The notes: a model not told the origin generated them from the letters alone. Shown: positions 1 to 8,686, numbered from the stretch's first letter. The stretch: 64,000 nucleotides of DNA from Methanobrevibacter_A sp964431035 (GCA_964431035.1 CAYSIF010000001.1:1-64000), one strand, 5' to 3'. Made by a program: numbers and translations.

Positions 1-577
1 CCATTAGCCAGTATACAATTTCTGGTAGTTTGTCGTATGGGTCTGCTAGGAATTTAATTCCTGATATTAGTGCATTGAATAGTGCTGATACTGCTACTCC
101 TGCTAGGACGAGTACTAATGTTCCTGTTGATTTGTAGCTTTTTGATAGCAGGTATGTTATTGATACTGATATTATTCCGAATATGAATGATGCTACTTGT
201 GTTAGTATTCCTCCTAGTGATAAGATTATTGCTATTGCTGCTCCGAATCCTGCACCGTTACTTACTCCTAATAGGTCTGGTGATACTAGTGGGTTTTTGA
301 ATAGTCCTTGGAAGGATGCTCCTGCTATGGCTAGTGATGCTCCGACTATTAGTGCTGCTAGTATTCTTGGTAGCCTTACATGGAATACTATGCTTGTTAT
401 TGTTGGTGATACTGTTAGTGTTGGTATTAGTGGTGAAAGTATTGTTTTTATTACATCTATTGGGCTTATTGGGTATCTTCCTACCATGAATGATGCGAAA
501 AATAGGAGTATGGGTAGGAATATTAATAGTATGTAGCTTGTTGCTTCGTGTTTTTTTATTAGTGTTGTGTTATCCAA
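1..577 (-). CDS. FecCD-type ABC transporter permease, 3' end outside window
   Basis: Membrane permease of an iron-siderophore/cobalamin-type importer. The minus strand reads from a TTG at 577 (AGGAG eight bases upstream) through an uninterrupted, very hydrophobic frame to the window edge, about 192 residues. It carries the family signature RLPRILAALIVGASLAIAG, followed by GASFQGLFKNPLVSPDLLG, as in FecD/BtuC. Three or four membrane segments are visible. It lies 27 bp downstream of a co-oriented binding-protein gene, so the two form an operon and the ATPase gene is probably just beyond the window. The substrate cannot be decided from sequence; ferric chelate, corrinoid or haem are all possible. 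There is no in-frame ATG that would give a complete first helix, so TTG is preferred. Confidence 0.88.
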   Translation of the reverse strand, partial: MDNTTLIKKHEATSYILLIFLPILLFFASFMVGRYPISPIDVIKTILSPLIPTLTVSPTITSIVFHVRLPRILAALIVGASLAIAGASFQGLFKNPLVSPDLLGVSNGAGFGAAIAIILSLGGILTQVASFIFGIISVSITYLLSKSYKSTGTLVLVLAGVAVSALFNALISGIKFLADPYDKLPEIVYWLM

Positions 578-604
578 TGTTAATACTCCTTATAAATATT
601 TTTT

Positions 605-1705
605 TTAGTTTATTTGGCTTGAGTTTAGTCCTGAGCCTTCTAATATGTCATTTATTTGTTGGTCACTTAGATCTATGTGATAGAATTGTGAGTAGAATTC
701 CTGTGTTGCATCGTGTAAGTTTATGTCTTGGTAGTATTCTGGATATAATACTTTTGCCATCCATGGCACTCCGATTATTATATTTGCTCCTGGTGGTCTG
801 TCTATCCATTTGAATGGTGATTGTGGTGATAGGTAGACTTGGTGGTTTCTAACTGCATCTATTGTTGACCATGTTGGGTCTGTGTATACTTTATTGTAGA
901 ATGTTGGGTCGTTTGCTATTATTACTTGTGGGTTCCATTTTACTACTTGTTCTATAGATACTTGTATTTGTCCTTCTCCTTCTTGGCTTTCTATGTCTGC
1001 TACGTTGTATCCTCCACATAGACTTATTAGTTGTGCATGTGCTGTTCCGTTTGGATCTGTGCTTAATCCATCTTCTCCTTCTGCATAGTATACTGTTCTT
1101 CTTTCATTGTCTGGTATTGAGCTGTTGGTTTCTTTTACTATGTTTAGGTATTTGTCGTTGTATTCGCAGAGTTGGTTTGCTGTATCTTCTGCTCCTATTA
1201 TTTGTCCTATGAATCTTATTGTTTCATCTATTTTTGTTACGTCTGTGTTGTCTGTTACTGCTATTAGTGGTATTGTTCCGAATTTTTCTTGTTGGTCTTC
1301 TATTGTTGTGTTGTCTCCACCTAGTTCTGATATTGATTCTATTATTATGTCTGGGTTGGTTGCTATGAATTGTTCATAGTTTCCTGTGTTTGATCCGTAC
1401 CATCCTCCTATGTTGGGTATGTTTTGGTATTCTGCTGGTACGTATTCTATTTCTTCTGTTGTCCATTGGAAGTTCATTCCCCCTAGTTTTTCGGGTGCTA
1501 GCATGTATATTACTGTTGTCATTGGTGGGTCTGTTGCTACGACTGTGTTTATTTGTGTTGGTATTGTTATTGTTCTTCCTGCCATGTCTGTTATTGTTGT
1601 GTTTCCTTGTGATATGTTTGATGGGGAGTATAGTGCTGCTACTGTTATTGCTAGTATTATTAGTATTGCTAGGGTTATTAGTATTATTTTTGTTTTTTTC
1701 TCCAT
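605..1705 (-). CDS. ABC transporter substrate-binding protein, iron/cobalamin class
   Basis: Extracellular solute-binding lipoprotein-like protein (366 aa) that delivers a chelate to the FecCD permease encoded immediately downstream. Residues 1-27 form a signal peptide or anchor (KKTK followed by a long aliphatic helix). The mature protein has the class III binding-protein fold of BtuF/FepB: a TITDMAGRTITIPTQI opening strand, the NPDIII strand near residue 115, and a long inter-domain helix around 150-190. No lipobox cysteine is seen near the signal peptide, so the protein is probably held by the uncleaved N-terminal helix. The spacing of 27 bp to the permease supports co-transcription. The 180-bp region upstream is shared with the divergent fdhD. 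The ligand is unknown. Confidence 0.88.
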   Translation of the reverse strand: MEKKTKIILITLAILIILAITVAALYSPSNISQGNTTITDMAGRTITIPTQINTVVATDPPMTTVIYMLAPEKLGGMNFQWTTEEIEYVPAEYQNIPNIGGWYGSNTGNYEQFIATNPDIIIESISELGGDNTTIEDQQEKFGTIPLIAVTDNTDVTKIDETIRFIGQIIGAEDTANQLCEYNDKYLNIVKETNSSIPDNERRTVYYAEGEDGLSTDPNGTAHAQLISLCGGYNVADIESQEGEGQIQVSIEQVVKWNPQVIIANDPTFYNKVYTDPTWSTIDAVRNHQVYLSPQSPFKWIDRPPGANIIIGVPWMAKVLYPEYYQDINLHDATQEFYSQFYHIDLSDQQINDILEGSGLNSSQIN

Positions 1706-1885
1706 TATTTTCTAATTCCTTAGATGTTTTTTTATCGTTATGGTAAATTTTTGTATTCGAATATAAATATAATTTATCTTATGAAAATTTTTTTTAGTGT
1801 TGTTGTGGAGATAGTATTTTAATTAGTAATTATATAATAAGTAATTAACAATTGTTAAAAAAAAGAATCATAGGTTATTATCATA

Positions 1886-2710
1886 ATGGAATATGTAGAG
1901 AAAATTAAAGCCATAAAATGGGAAAATGGTAAATATAAAAATGTAGATGAAATCTGTGTAACTGATGAATATACCTATTTATTTATAGATTTATTACCTC
2001 CTAGAAAATTTTCAACATATCCTGATAATTTAGATGACTTTAGTGTAGGATATTGTCTTGGAGAAGGTTTAATAAAAGATTATAATGATATTGAAACTAT
2101 AAAAATTGATGGAACTAATGTTTTTATTACAACAAAGTACAATCACACCATAGAAGAGGATTATGATAAAGATGAGATAGTCCAAGAGAAAAAAGGTGGT
2201 TGTGAGCATGCTTGTGTTTGTAGACTTCTTGAATATCAAGGTGTGGAATCTGATAGTGCTGGTGGGTGGAGAAGTGAACTTGATAAAGTAAAACCTGTTG
2301 AAAGTAGTTTAACTGTTAAAGCTACAGATATTATTGAAGATATGAAACGGTTAAAGGATAATGCATATGTTTGGCAGGCTACTGGTGGAGTTCATGTTGC
2401 ACAATTAATATACAATAATAATATTATTATAAGAGAAGATGTTAGTCGTCATGTAGCAGTGGATAAGGTTATTGGTGCTGCTTCTAAAAAAGGATATGAT
2501 TTAAGTTTATCTTATATTACTTATAGTGGTAGGATGCCTGCAGATATGTTAATAAAGCTTGTTAGAGTTGGTATTCCTATTATTGTTTCTAATGCTGCTC
2601 CTGCATTATCTGGTTATAAAATTGCTGAAAATAATGGTATAACAATGGTAGGTTTTGTAAGAGGAGAGCGCTTTAATTTATATACTAATCCTGAAAGGAT
2701 AATTTTATAA
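1886..2710 (+). CDS. fdhD: FdhD, formate dehydrogenase sulfurtransferase accessory protein
   Basis: FdhD binds bis-MGD cofactor and passes sulfur from a cysteine desulfurase to it, a step needed for formate dehydrogenase activity. The 274-residue protein has the usual family length. It contains the family C-terminal signature SGRMPADMLIKLVRVGIP, then ISNAAP-like and GFVRGERFNLYT segments. The reactive-loop cysteines occur as GGCEHACVC near residue 103-111, more cysteines than the usual CGxC pattern. The middle segment W-ATGGVHVAQL and the EDVSRHVAVDKVIG motif are intact. The start ATG at 1886 has AGGTTATT upstream. No formate dehydrogenase or molybdopterin gene is next to it in this window, so its client enzyme must be encoded elsewhere or the gene is an orphan. 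Confidence 0.93.
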   Translation: MEYVEKIKAIKWENGKYKNVDEICVTDEYTYLFIDLLPPRKFSTYPDNLDDFSVGYCLGEGLIKDYNDIETIKIDGTNVFITTKYNHTIEEDYDKDEIVQEKKGGCEHACVCRLLEYQGVESDSAGGWRSELDKVKPVESSLTVKATDIIEDMKRLKDNAYVWQATGGVHVAQLIYNNNIIIREDVSRHVAVDKVIGAASKKGYDLSLSYITYSGRMPADMLIKLVRVGIPIIVSNAAPALSGYKIAENNGITMVGFVRGERFNLYTNPERIIL

Positions 2711-2750
2711 AAAAATAGAATATGAAATAAAATTAGAAAAAAAAGAATAT

Positions 2751-3341
2751 TTATTCTAGTACTGTGTGTCTAGATTTTAAATCGCTTTCTGTTTCACCTA
2801 GTACTTCCATTAGTTCACATACTAATCCATCAAGGAATATTAATGATGTTAGTTCGAATGCTGTTCCTAATGGTGTTAATGATGTGTAATTTCCTTTTAT
2901 TTGTCTTTTAAGATAATCTTCATCATCAACTTCTTGTTTTGTTCTACCTTGAACATAAATTAAACTATCTGCTAATTTTCCAAGAGATGAATCTGGATTG
3001 GAAGTTAATGCTAAAACCTTTGCCCCACGATCTTTACTGATTTTTGCAGCATTAACACAAGTATTAGTTTCACCAGAACCAGAAATTGCTAAAATACAAT
3101 CATCTTCATAAATTGCCGGAGATATTGTCTCACCTACAACATATGAGCTTAAACCTAAATGCATTAATCTCATTGCAAATGCTCTACCCGCAAGTCCTGA
3201 TCTTCCTGCACCAATTACGAAAATGTTTTTAGAATTTATTAAAATTTTTATAAATTCCTTAACATCCTCTTCATTAAGATATTCTTCTGCAGATTGAATA
3301 TTATCCAATATTGCCCCTATTGATTCCTTCATTAATTCCAT
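2751..3341 (-). CDS. hxlB: 6-phospho-3-hexuloisomerase
   Basis: Interconverts D-arabino-3-hexulose 6-phosphate and fructose 6-phosphate. In methanogens the ribulose-monophosphate enzymes run in reverse to make ribulose 5-phosphate for nucleotides. The 196-residue SIS-domain protein has the VIGAGRSGLAGRAFAMRL motif near residue 40, the AISGSGET sugar-phosphate loop, and the C-terminal ESDLKSRHTVLE ending common to PHI proteins. I start it at the ATG at 3341 (MELMKESIG) rather than 51 bases upstream, because the extra N-terminal residues are hydrophobic and absent from the family, although only a weak GGGTAA is upstream. The partner synthase (hps) is not in the window. It is divergent from a LysR-like regulator gene 129 bp away, a possible regulator. 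Confidence 0.92.
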   Translation of the reverse strand: MELMKESIGAILDNIQSAEEYLNEEDVKEFIKILINSKNIFVIGAGRSGLAGRAFAMRLMHLGLSSYVVGETISPAIYEDDCILAISGSGETNTCVNAAKISKDRGAKVLALTSNPDSSLGKLADSLIYVQGRTKQEVDDEDYLKRQIKGNYTSLTPLGTAFELTSLIFLDGLVCELMEVLGETESDLKSRHTVLE

Positions 3342-3470
3342 ACTAATTACCCAAAAATATAATAATATTAAATATAGATTTTTAATAATCAAGAATATTT
3401 TTATTAATAATTATATAAAATATTTATTAAAAAAATATTAATTTACAATTTTTATAGGTTTTAAAATCTG

Positions 3471-4364
3471 ATGAATAAATTTAACATTAAACCAGTTATT
3501 GGATTAGATATTGATGGAAATTTTTATGATTATAAATTATTTGAATCATTAATTATCTTATCAAAAACAAATTCTATAAGAAGGACTAGTAAAGAATTAG
3601 GGATTAGTCACTCTGTTTTAGATCGTAGAATAAAAAAAGCAGAGGAGAAATTAGGGTTTAAATTAGTTTATAATAAATATGGTTCAGGTACAAATTTAAC
3701 ACGTGAAGGCTTAGAACTTATTGAATCTTATAAACAGTATCGTATAAGATTAACTCAATCTAAAAAGATTAATATTTCTGGAGGACATATTGTTTCTGGT
3801 CTTCTTAATTCTATAAAAGAGAAAATACCTTTTGATATTAATGTTTATAGTAGTGATGATGAGTCTGCTTTTGAGTTAGGTAAAAGAGATTTAATTGATA
3901 TTCTTGCATTAGATGATCCTTTAATTGGTTTTGAAAATGATTTAGATTTCACTGCAATAGCATATGATTATTTAACTCTTGTATCTCAAGAAAATCTTAA
4001 AATTGAAACTGTTGATGATTTAAATGGTTTGAGTTTTATTAGTGTTAAAGGTAGTGCTCAGAGATTAGCATGGAATACATTAAAACAATTAAATATTGAT
4101 TTTAATATTGTTCAAGAAGTTAATAGTCAGTTTGATGCATTTAAACTTGTTAAAAATAATCCAAACTTAAACACATTTCTTAATGCTAGTTATTTTAAAG
4201 GTAATGATATATTAAAAATAGAAACAGAGCATGTAATAAGTTTAATACAAGTAAATGAAGATAAAAATGAAACAAAAAAGCTAATTAATTATTTATTAAA
4301 TGAAGGTCAAGAATTAATAAAAAATGAAGGATTTAAACCTATAAAACCTTGGAAAATAAAATAA
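3471..4364 (+). CDS. LysR-like winged-helix transcriptional regulator with a ligand-binding domain
   Basis: One-component DNA-binding regulator (297 aa). Residues 20-95 form a LysR-type helix-turn-helix: NSIRRTSKELGISHSVLDRR followed by IKKAEEKLG and LTREGLEL. The remaining 200 residues resemble a periplasmic-binding-protein-type effector domain (DLIDILALDDPLIGFEND, then a second lobe with VKGSAQRLAWNTL). Small archaeal regulators of this build often sense oxyanions such as molybdate or tungstate, but nothing in the sequence proves the ligand. It is divergent from hxlB and shares its 129-bp promoter region, which contains a TATA-like AATTATATAAAAT at about 3409-3420. An AGGTT ribosome binding site precedes the ATG. 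Confidence is high for regulator, low for ligand. Confidence 0.8.
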   Translation: MNKFNIKPVIGLDIDGNFYDYKLFESLIILSKTNSIRRTSKELGISHSVLDRRIKKAEEKLGFKLVYNKYGSGTNLTREGLELIESYKQYRIRLTQSKKINISGGHIVSGLLNSIKEKIPFDINVYSSDDESAFELGKRDLIDILALDDPLIGFENDLDFTAIAYDYLTLVSQENLKIETVDDLNGLSFISVKGSAQRLAWNTLKQLNIDFNIVQEVNSQFDAFKLVKNNPNLNTFLNASYFKGNDILKIETEHVISLIQVNEDKNETKKLINYLLNEGQELIKNEGFKPIKPWKIK

Positions 4365-4465
4365 TAAAAAAAATATTATTTTTCAAATGCTTACAAAAAA
4401 AATAATATAATAAATCAAACATATGAAAATAAGTATAAAAAAAATATTAGGGGTAAAAAATTATA

Positions 4466-5374
4466 ATGACACGAGACTTACTTGCAATAGGACACACAGC
4501 ATTAGATTATATAATCACAATTGATAACTTTCCAAAAATAAACTCATCAGTGCCAATAACAAATATGAAACATTTACATGGAGGAGCAGCTGCAAACGTA
4601 AGTGTAGTGGCCTCAAAAATGGGATTAAAAACTAGTTTAATCTCAGCAGTAGGTGGAGAATTCAAAAACTCACCATATTATAATGAATTTAAAAAAAATG
4701 ATATAGATATAGATTCTATGATTGTTATAGAAGAAGAAAGTACACCTACAGCTTTTGTATTAACTGATAAAAATAATGATCAAACTAGTTACTTCTATTG
4801 GGGAGCAGGGAAATACTTTAAAGATGCTGAAATACCTGAAAAAGCAATTGAAGATAATAAAATGATACATTTAGCAACTGGAGATCCAGATTTCAACTGG
4901 AAGTGCAGTATAGAATCTAAAAAACAAGACAAATTAGTATCATTTGATCCAGGTCAAGACTTATGCATGTATTCTGATAAAATATTAAAAGATGTTATAG
5001 AAAACACTAGCATTCTTTTTGGAAATCATCATGAAATAGAAAGGATAACAAAAATTTTAAATAAAGATATTAATGAGTTAATAGAACTTGGACCTGAAAT
5101 TATTGTTAAAAGTTGTGGAGAGCAAGGAAGCATAATCTATACAAATGATAATAAAATTGAAGTTGATGCAATATTAAAACCAAGCATTGACCCTACAGGA
5201 GCAGGAGACTCCTATCGTGCATCATTTTTAACAAGATACATTAATGGATATGAATTGGAAGAATGTGCAAGATTTGCATCATCTGTTTCATCATTCGTTG
5301 TTGAAAAACTTGGTTGCCAAACAAATATCCCTAGTTTTGATGAGGCAATAGCAAGAATGGAAGATTTCTATTAA
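4466..5374 (+). CDS. PfkB-family carbohydrate/nucleoside kinase
   Basis: ATP-dependent kinase of the ribokinase fold, 302 aa. The first PfkB signature is seen as HLHGGAAANVSVVASKMGL (residues 35-54) and the second, with the catalytic Asp of the anion hole, as DPTGAGDSYRASF near residue 244. The protein resembles archaeal nucleoside/ribokinase-like members; the substrate (ribose, a nucleoside or a sugar phosphate) cannot be assigned by reading. The start ATG has AGGGGTAA upstream. The gene stands alone between the regulator and lysK with 101- and 139-bp spacers. On the plus strand it is written mostly in A/C-ending codons, unlike the 5' part of lysK that follows. Confidence 0.87.
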   Translation: MTRDLLAIGHTALDYIITIDNFPKINSSVPITNMKHLHGGAAANVSVVASKMGLKTSLISAVGGEFKNSPYYNEFKKNDIDIDSMIVIEEESTPTAFVLTDKNNDQTSYFYWGAGKYFKDAEIPEKAIEDNKMIHLATGDPDFNWKCSIESKKQDKLVSFDPGQDLCMYSDKILKDVIENTSILFGNHHEIERITKILNKDINELIELGPEIIVKSCGEQGSIIYTNDNKIEVDAILKPSIDPTGAGDSYRASFLTRYINGYELEECARFASSVSSFVVEKLGCQTNIPSFDEAIARMEDFY

Positions 5375-5513
5375 ACAAATTTATAGGAATTTTTCAAAAA
5401 AACTTTTTTTTGTAACAATATTTTATATTGTATTTTAAACAAATATTATTAAGATAAAAGATTTTACAAAAATCTTATTTTTATTTTTATATATTTTTTC
5501 TGGTGAATTAATA

Positions 5514-7097
5514 ATGGAACATTGGATAGAGAGAATAAGTAATAAATTAAATGAATTAGATGTTGATAAACATGTTATTGCAAGTGGTACATCAATATCT
5601 GGATCAATACATATAGGAAATTCATGTGATGTTTTTATAGCGAATGCTATAGGTAAAAAGTTAAGAGAATTAGGTTCTGATTCTGAGACTATTTGGATAG
5701 CTGATGATCATGACCCTCTTAGAAAAGTACCTTATCCACTACCTGAAAATTATGATAAGTATTTAGGAATGCCATATTCCAATATTCCTTGTCCTGATGG
5801 TTGTTGTGATAATTTTGTTGAACACTTTAAAAAACCATTTTTAGATACATTACCTAAGTTTGGTATTGAATTAACTTTAAAATCTGGTTTTCAGATGTAT
5901 AAAAATGGTGAGTATGATGATTCTATACGTGTTGCTTTAGATAAAGCTGATGAAATTAGAAGTATTATGGATCAATATCGTAGAACACCTCTTGCTGAAG
6001 ATTGGTTACCATATAATCCTATTTGTGAGAAGTGTGGACGAGTTAATACTACTACTGCATTTGATTATCAAGGAAATAATATTAAGTATAAATGTGAATG
6101 TGGTCATGAAGGAGAAGTTGATTTTACTACTGGTAATGGTAAGTTAACTTGGAGAGTTGAATGGGCTGCACGTTGGAAGATATTTAATGTTACTTGTGAG
6201 CCTTTTGGAAAGGATCATGCTGCTAGTGGTGGGTCTTATGATGTTAGTAAAGTGATTGCTGAGGATATTTTTGATTATAGTGCTCCTTATCCTGTTCCTT
6301 ATGAATGGATTACTTTAGATGGGGAAGCTATGAGTAAATCTCATGGTGTGTTCTTTACTCCTGGACAATGGTTAGAAATTGGGCCTGCTGAGAGTTTGAA
6401 TTATTTCTTGTTTAGAAGTAAACCTATGAAGGCTAAAGACTTTTCACCTAAAATGCAATTTTTAGACTTGATGGACCAATTTGATACTGTTGAAAAAGTA
6501 TATTATAATGAAGAAGTTGCACCATCTGAAAAAGAGGGTAAAAAATTCATACACATTTATCGAAACTCTCAAATAAATGAGTGCGAAAACTTACCATTAC
6601 GTCCACCATATAGGTTCCTTGTAAATGCATATCAAATTGCAGGAAACAATCTTGAAAAAATATATGAAATCTTAAAGAAAAACTCACAACTAACAAAAAC
6701 ATACCAAGAAAAAGAATTCAATGAACTAACAGAAACAGAACTACAACAATACCAAGAACGTGTAGACAATGTTAAAAACTGGTTAGATACCTATGCACCA
6801 AAATTCGTTAAATTCCAAGTACAAAGAAAGAAAATACCAAGACTTGAAATCCCTGACGAACAAAAAGCATTCCTCAAAGATTTAGCAGATGTAATTGAAG
6901 AAAACGACTTTAACAATGCTGAACAACTACACGATGAAATGTACAAAATACTAGAAAAACACGAATTAAAACCACAAAAAGGATTCCAAGCAATATATAA
7001 AATGATACTTGGACAAAAACAAGGTCCAAGAGCAGCATCATTCTTATTAACACTTGATAAAGACTTTGTTGTGAAAAGACTTCGCTTAGAAGCATAA
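5514..7097 (+). CDS. lysK: Lysyl-tRNA synthetase, class I
   Basis: Charges tRNA-Lys with lysine in the cytoplasm. The class I form is typical of methanogens and differs in fold from bacterial/eukaryal LysRS. 527 aa, normal for the family. The HIGH signature is SGSIHIGNSCDV near residue 28-39, and the KMSKS signature is DGEAMSKSHGVFF near residue 270. A zinc-ribbon-like pair, CEKCG and CECG, lies around residues 170-200. The start ATG has GGTGA seven bases upstream. Synonymous codon style changes inside the gene: the first two thirds use T/G-ending codons, and from about base 6530 onward A/C-ending codons, while the protein reads on as a normal synthetase C-terminal domain. It is followed by a convergent deaminase gene 21 bp away. 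Confidence 0.97.
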   Translation: MEHWIERISNKLNELDVDKHVIASGTSISGSIHIGNSCDVFIANAIGKKLRELGSDSETIWIADDHDPLRKVPYPLPENYDKYLGMPYSNIPCPDGCCDNFVEHFKKPFLDTLPKFGIELTLKSGFQMYKNGEYDDSIRVALDKADEIRSIMDQYRRTPLAEDWLPYNPICEKCGRVNTTTAFDYQGNNIKYKCECGHEGEVDFTTGNGKLTWRVEWAARWKIFNVTCEPFGKDHAASGGSYDVSKVIAEDIFDYSAPYPVPYEWITLDGEAMSKSHGVFFTPGQWLEIGPAESLNYFLFRSKPMKAKDFSPKMQFLDLMDQFDTVEKVYYNEEVAPSEKEGKKFIHIYRNSQINECENLPLRPPYRFLVNAYQIAGNNLEKIYEILKKNSQLTKTYQEKEFNELTETELQQYQERVDNVKNWLDTYAPKFVKFQVQRKKIPRLEIPDEQKAFLKDLADVIEENDFNNAEQLHDEMYKILEKHELKPQKGFQAIYKMILGQKQGPRAASFLLTLDKDFVVKRLRLEA

Positions 7098-7118
7098 AAA
7101 AAGAAAAAAATTTATTAC

Positions 7119-7592
7119 TTAAAGAGATTCGGTTGAATTACCAACCCTCTCTAACTCTTTCTCCCAAACATCACCATTATCACTTACAAAATTTAAAAAT
7201 AAATCCCTACAATTAGAATTATTTAAAACTTTAATAATTACATTATTTTTAATTAAAAATTCTTCTGCTCCTTTTAATGATATATTATCCCCTATAACAA
7301 CTTTTGGAATATTATATAAGATAATAGCTCCACTGCACATAGGACACGGTGATAATGTAGTGTATAATGTTAAATCCTTATAATCATTAAATGATAATCT
7401 TCCAGCATTTTCAATTGCAACCATTTCAGCATGAAGTATAACTGAATCTTCTTGTATTAATTTATTATGTCCTTTAGATATTATATCTCCATTACTGTTA
7501 ACTAATAGTGCACCTATTGGTATTCCACCAGTTTTTAAGGATTTTTCAGCTTCTTTAATTGCTAAATCCATATAGTAATTATCATCTAACAT
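7119..7592 (-). CDS. Zinc-dependent cytosine/nucleoside deaminase
   Basis: Deaminase of the CMP/dCMP zinc-binding superfamily, 157 aa. The metal site is complete: HAEMVAIE (His ligand plus catalytic Glu) near residue 54 and PCPMCSGAI (two Cys ligands) near residue 82. Flanking segments GGIPIGALLV, GRLSFNDYKDLTLYTTLSPC and YNIPKVVIGDN match the layout of fungal-type cytosine deaminase more closely than tRNA-adenosine deaminase TadA, so conversion of cytosine to uracil for salvage is my best guess. Guanine deaminase is the main alternative. The gene is convergent with lysK (21 bp apart) and is followed by no obvious partner. No strong ribosome binding site precedes the ATG. Confidence 0.82.
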   Translation of the reverse strand: MLDDNYYMDLAIKEAEKSLKTGGIPIGALLVNSNGDIISKGHNKLIQEDSVILHAEMVAIENAGRLSFNDYKDLTLYTTLSPCPMCSGAIILYNIPKVVIGDNISLKGAEEFLIKNNVIIKVLNNSNCRDLFLNFVSDNGDVWEKELERVGNSTESL

Positions 7593-7662
7593 AAAAAAAA
7601 TAATGGTGTTTGAAAAAAAAATGGTGAGTTTTTTTCTAAAAAATTATTAAATAAATGTTTTT

Positions 7663-8454
7663 TTATCCTCTTAGTCTACCAAAGAAACCTTTATCTGATT
7701 TTTCTTTAACTGATTCTTTTAGGTTTCTATTTTTTTCTTCTAATTTGTTTATGATTTTATCTTTGTTTGATAATTCATTCTGTAGACGGTCATTATTTTG
7801 AGTTCTTTTTAAGATGTCCTCTTCTAAGTCTTTAATTTTGTTTTCAAGTTTGATGATTTTTAATTTACTATCATCTTTTTTATTGCTAATTGATTCTTTT
7901 AATTCTTTTAGCTCTTTTGTAGAGTTTGATAAGTCTGATTTTAATTTAGGTATAACATCATCGTTTAGATGATTTAGTTCTTTTAGATTTTCTTTTAAAT
8001 CTTTTTCTTTTTTACTTAAGTCTTTTTCTAGGTCTTTTATTTTTTTGTTTAATTTATCTGAAAGGTTTGTATCTTCTTTTGGTTCTTCTTTTGGTTGTGG
8101 TTCTTCTCTTTCTTCAGATACTCCTTCTTCTTCTAGTTTGATTAATTCTTTTTCTATTTCTTCTAGTCTTACTTTTGCTAGTTGTAGATCTGCACCTTTA
8201 CGTGTTACACTGTCACTTAAATCTGCATTTATATCTAATTGGTCGAAGTATTTTTTAGTGCTTTCTTCTAATGCATCAGTTAGTTCTTTTTTGAGTTGTT
8301 TTAATTCTTTATTTTCTTTTTTTAAGTCTGGAACTACTGTGTTTGTTAAGTAATCTAGTTCTTCTGCTTGGTTTTTAATTTTTTTGTCTTTGGCGGTTAT
8401 TCGTGCTTCTAAGTGTTCGATTTGATTTTGTTCTTCGTCAGAAATAGAAATCAC
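7663..8454 (-). CDS. Long coiled-coil protein, function unknown
   Basis: A 263-residue, almost entirely charged protein with long Lys/Glu/Leu heptads from about residue 5 to 245. It includes an internal repeat: two segments, near residues 25-70 and 145-190, share a pattern like LKELNHLNDDVIPKLK, and a proline/glutamate hinge (EEREEPQPKEEPKED) lies between them. The last residues, GFFGRLRG, form a short basic/aromatic tail conserved-looking enough to be an interaction or membrane-association motif. No enzymatic motif is seen. The canonical start is the GTG at 8454, but this GTG lies inside an AGGTGAT ribosome binding site. The ATT at 8445 sits exactly where the start codon should be. Structural or scaffold role possible; function not inferable. 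Confidence 0.75.
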   Translation of the reverse strand: MISISDEEQNQIEHLEARITAKDKKIKNQAEELDYLTNTVVPDLKKENKELKQLKKELTDALEESTKKYFDQLDINADLSDSVTRKGADLQLAKVRLEEIEKELIKLEEEGVSEEREEPQPKEEPKEDTNLSDKLNKKIKDLEKDLSKKEKDLKENLKELNHLNDDVIPKLKSDLSNSTKELKELKESISNKKDDSKLKIIKLENKIKDLEEDILKRTQNNDRLQNELSNKDKIINKLEEKNRNLKESVKEKSDKGFFGRLRG

Positions 8455-8620
8455 CTATTGTATTTTTTTATATTTTTTAGAAAAAAATTATCTTAATTTT
8501 TTTATATTACTTTTAATTATATTGTAAAAGTTATTTAAAGATTGTTATAAAAGTTTTTTATATTGTTTAATCAATTAAAATGGAGTTTTTAAAATTAGAT
8601 TAGTGTTAATTAGAATTTTA

Positions 8621-8686
8621 AAATCATAATTCTTAATTTTTTAAATAAATTAGGATGGTTTTTTTGTTTTTTAAGAATTATGATTT
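8621..8686. repeat. Perfect 16-bp inverted repeat with 34-nt loop
   Basis: AAATCATAATTCTTAA at 8621-8636 is exactly complementary to TTAAGAATTATGATTT at 8671-8686. It lies in the 324-bp gap between the nrdD 3' end and the coiled-coil gene, both on the minus strand. The rest of the gap (8455-8620 and 8687-8778) is AT-rich with T tracts and holds no recognisable gene. It could be a transcription end structure for nrdD, a processed RNA hairpin, or a protein-binding site. Confidence 0.6.
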
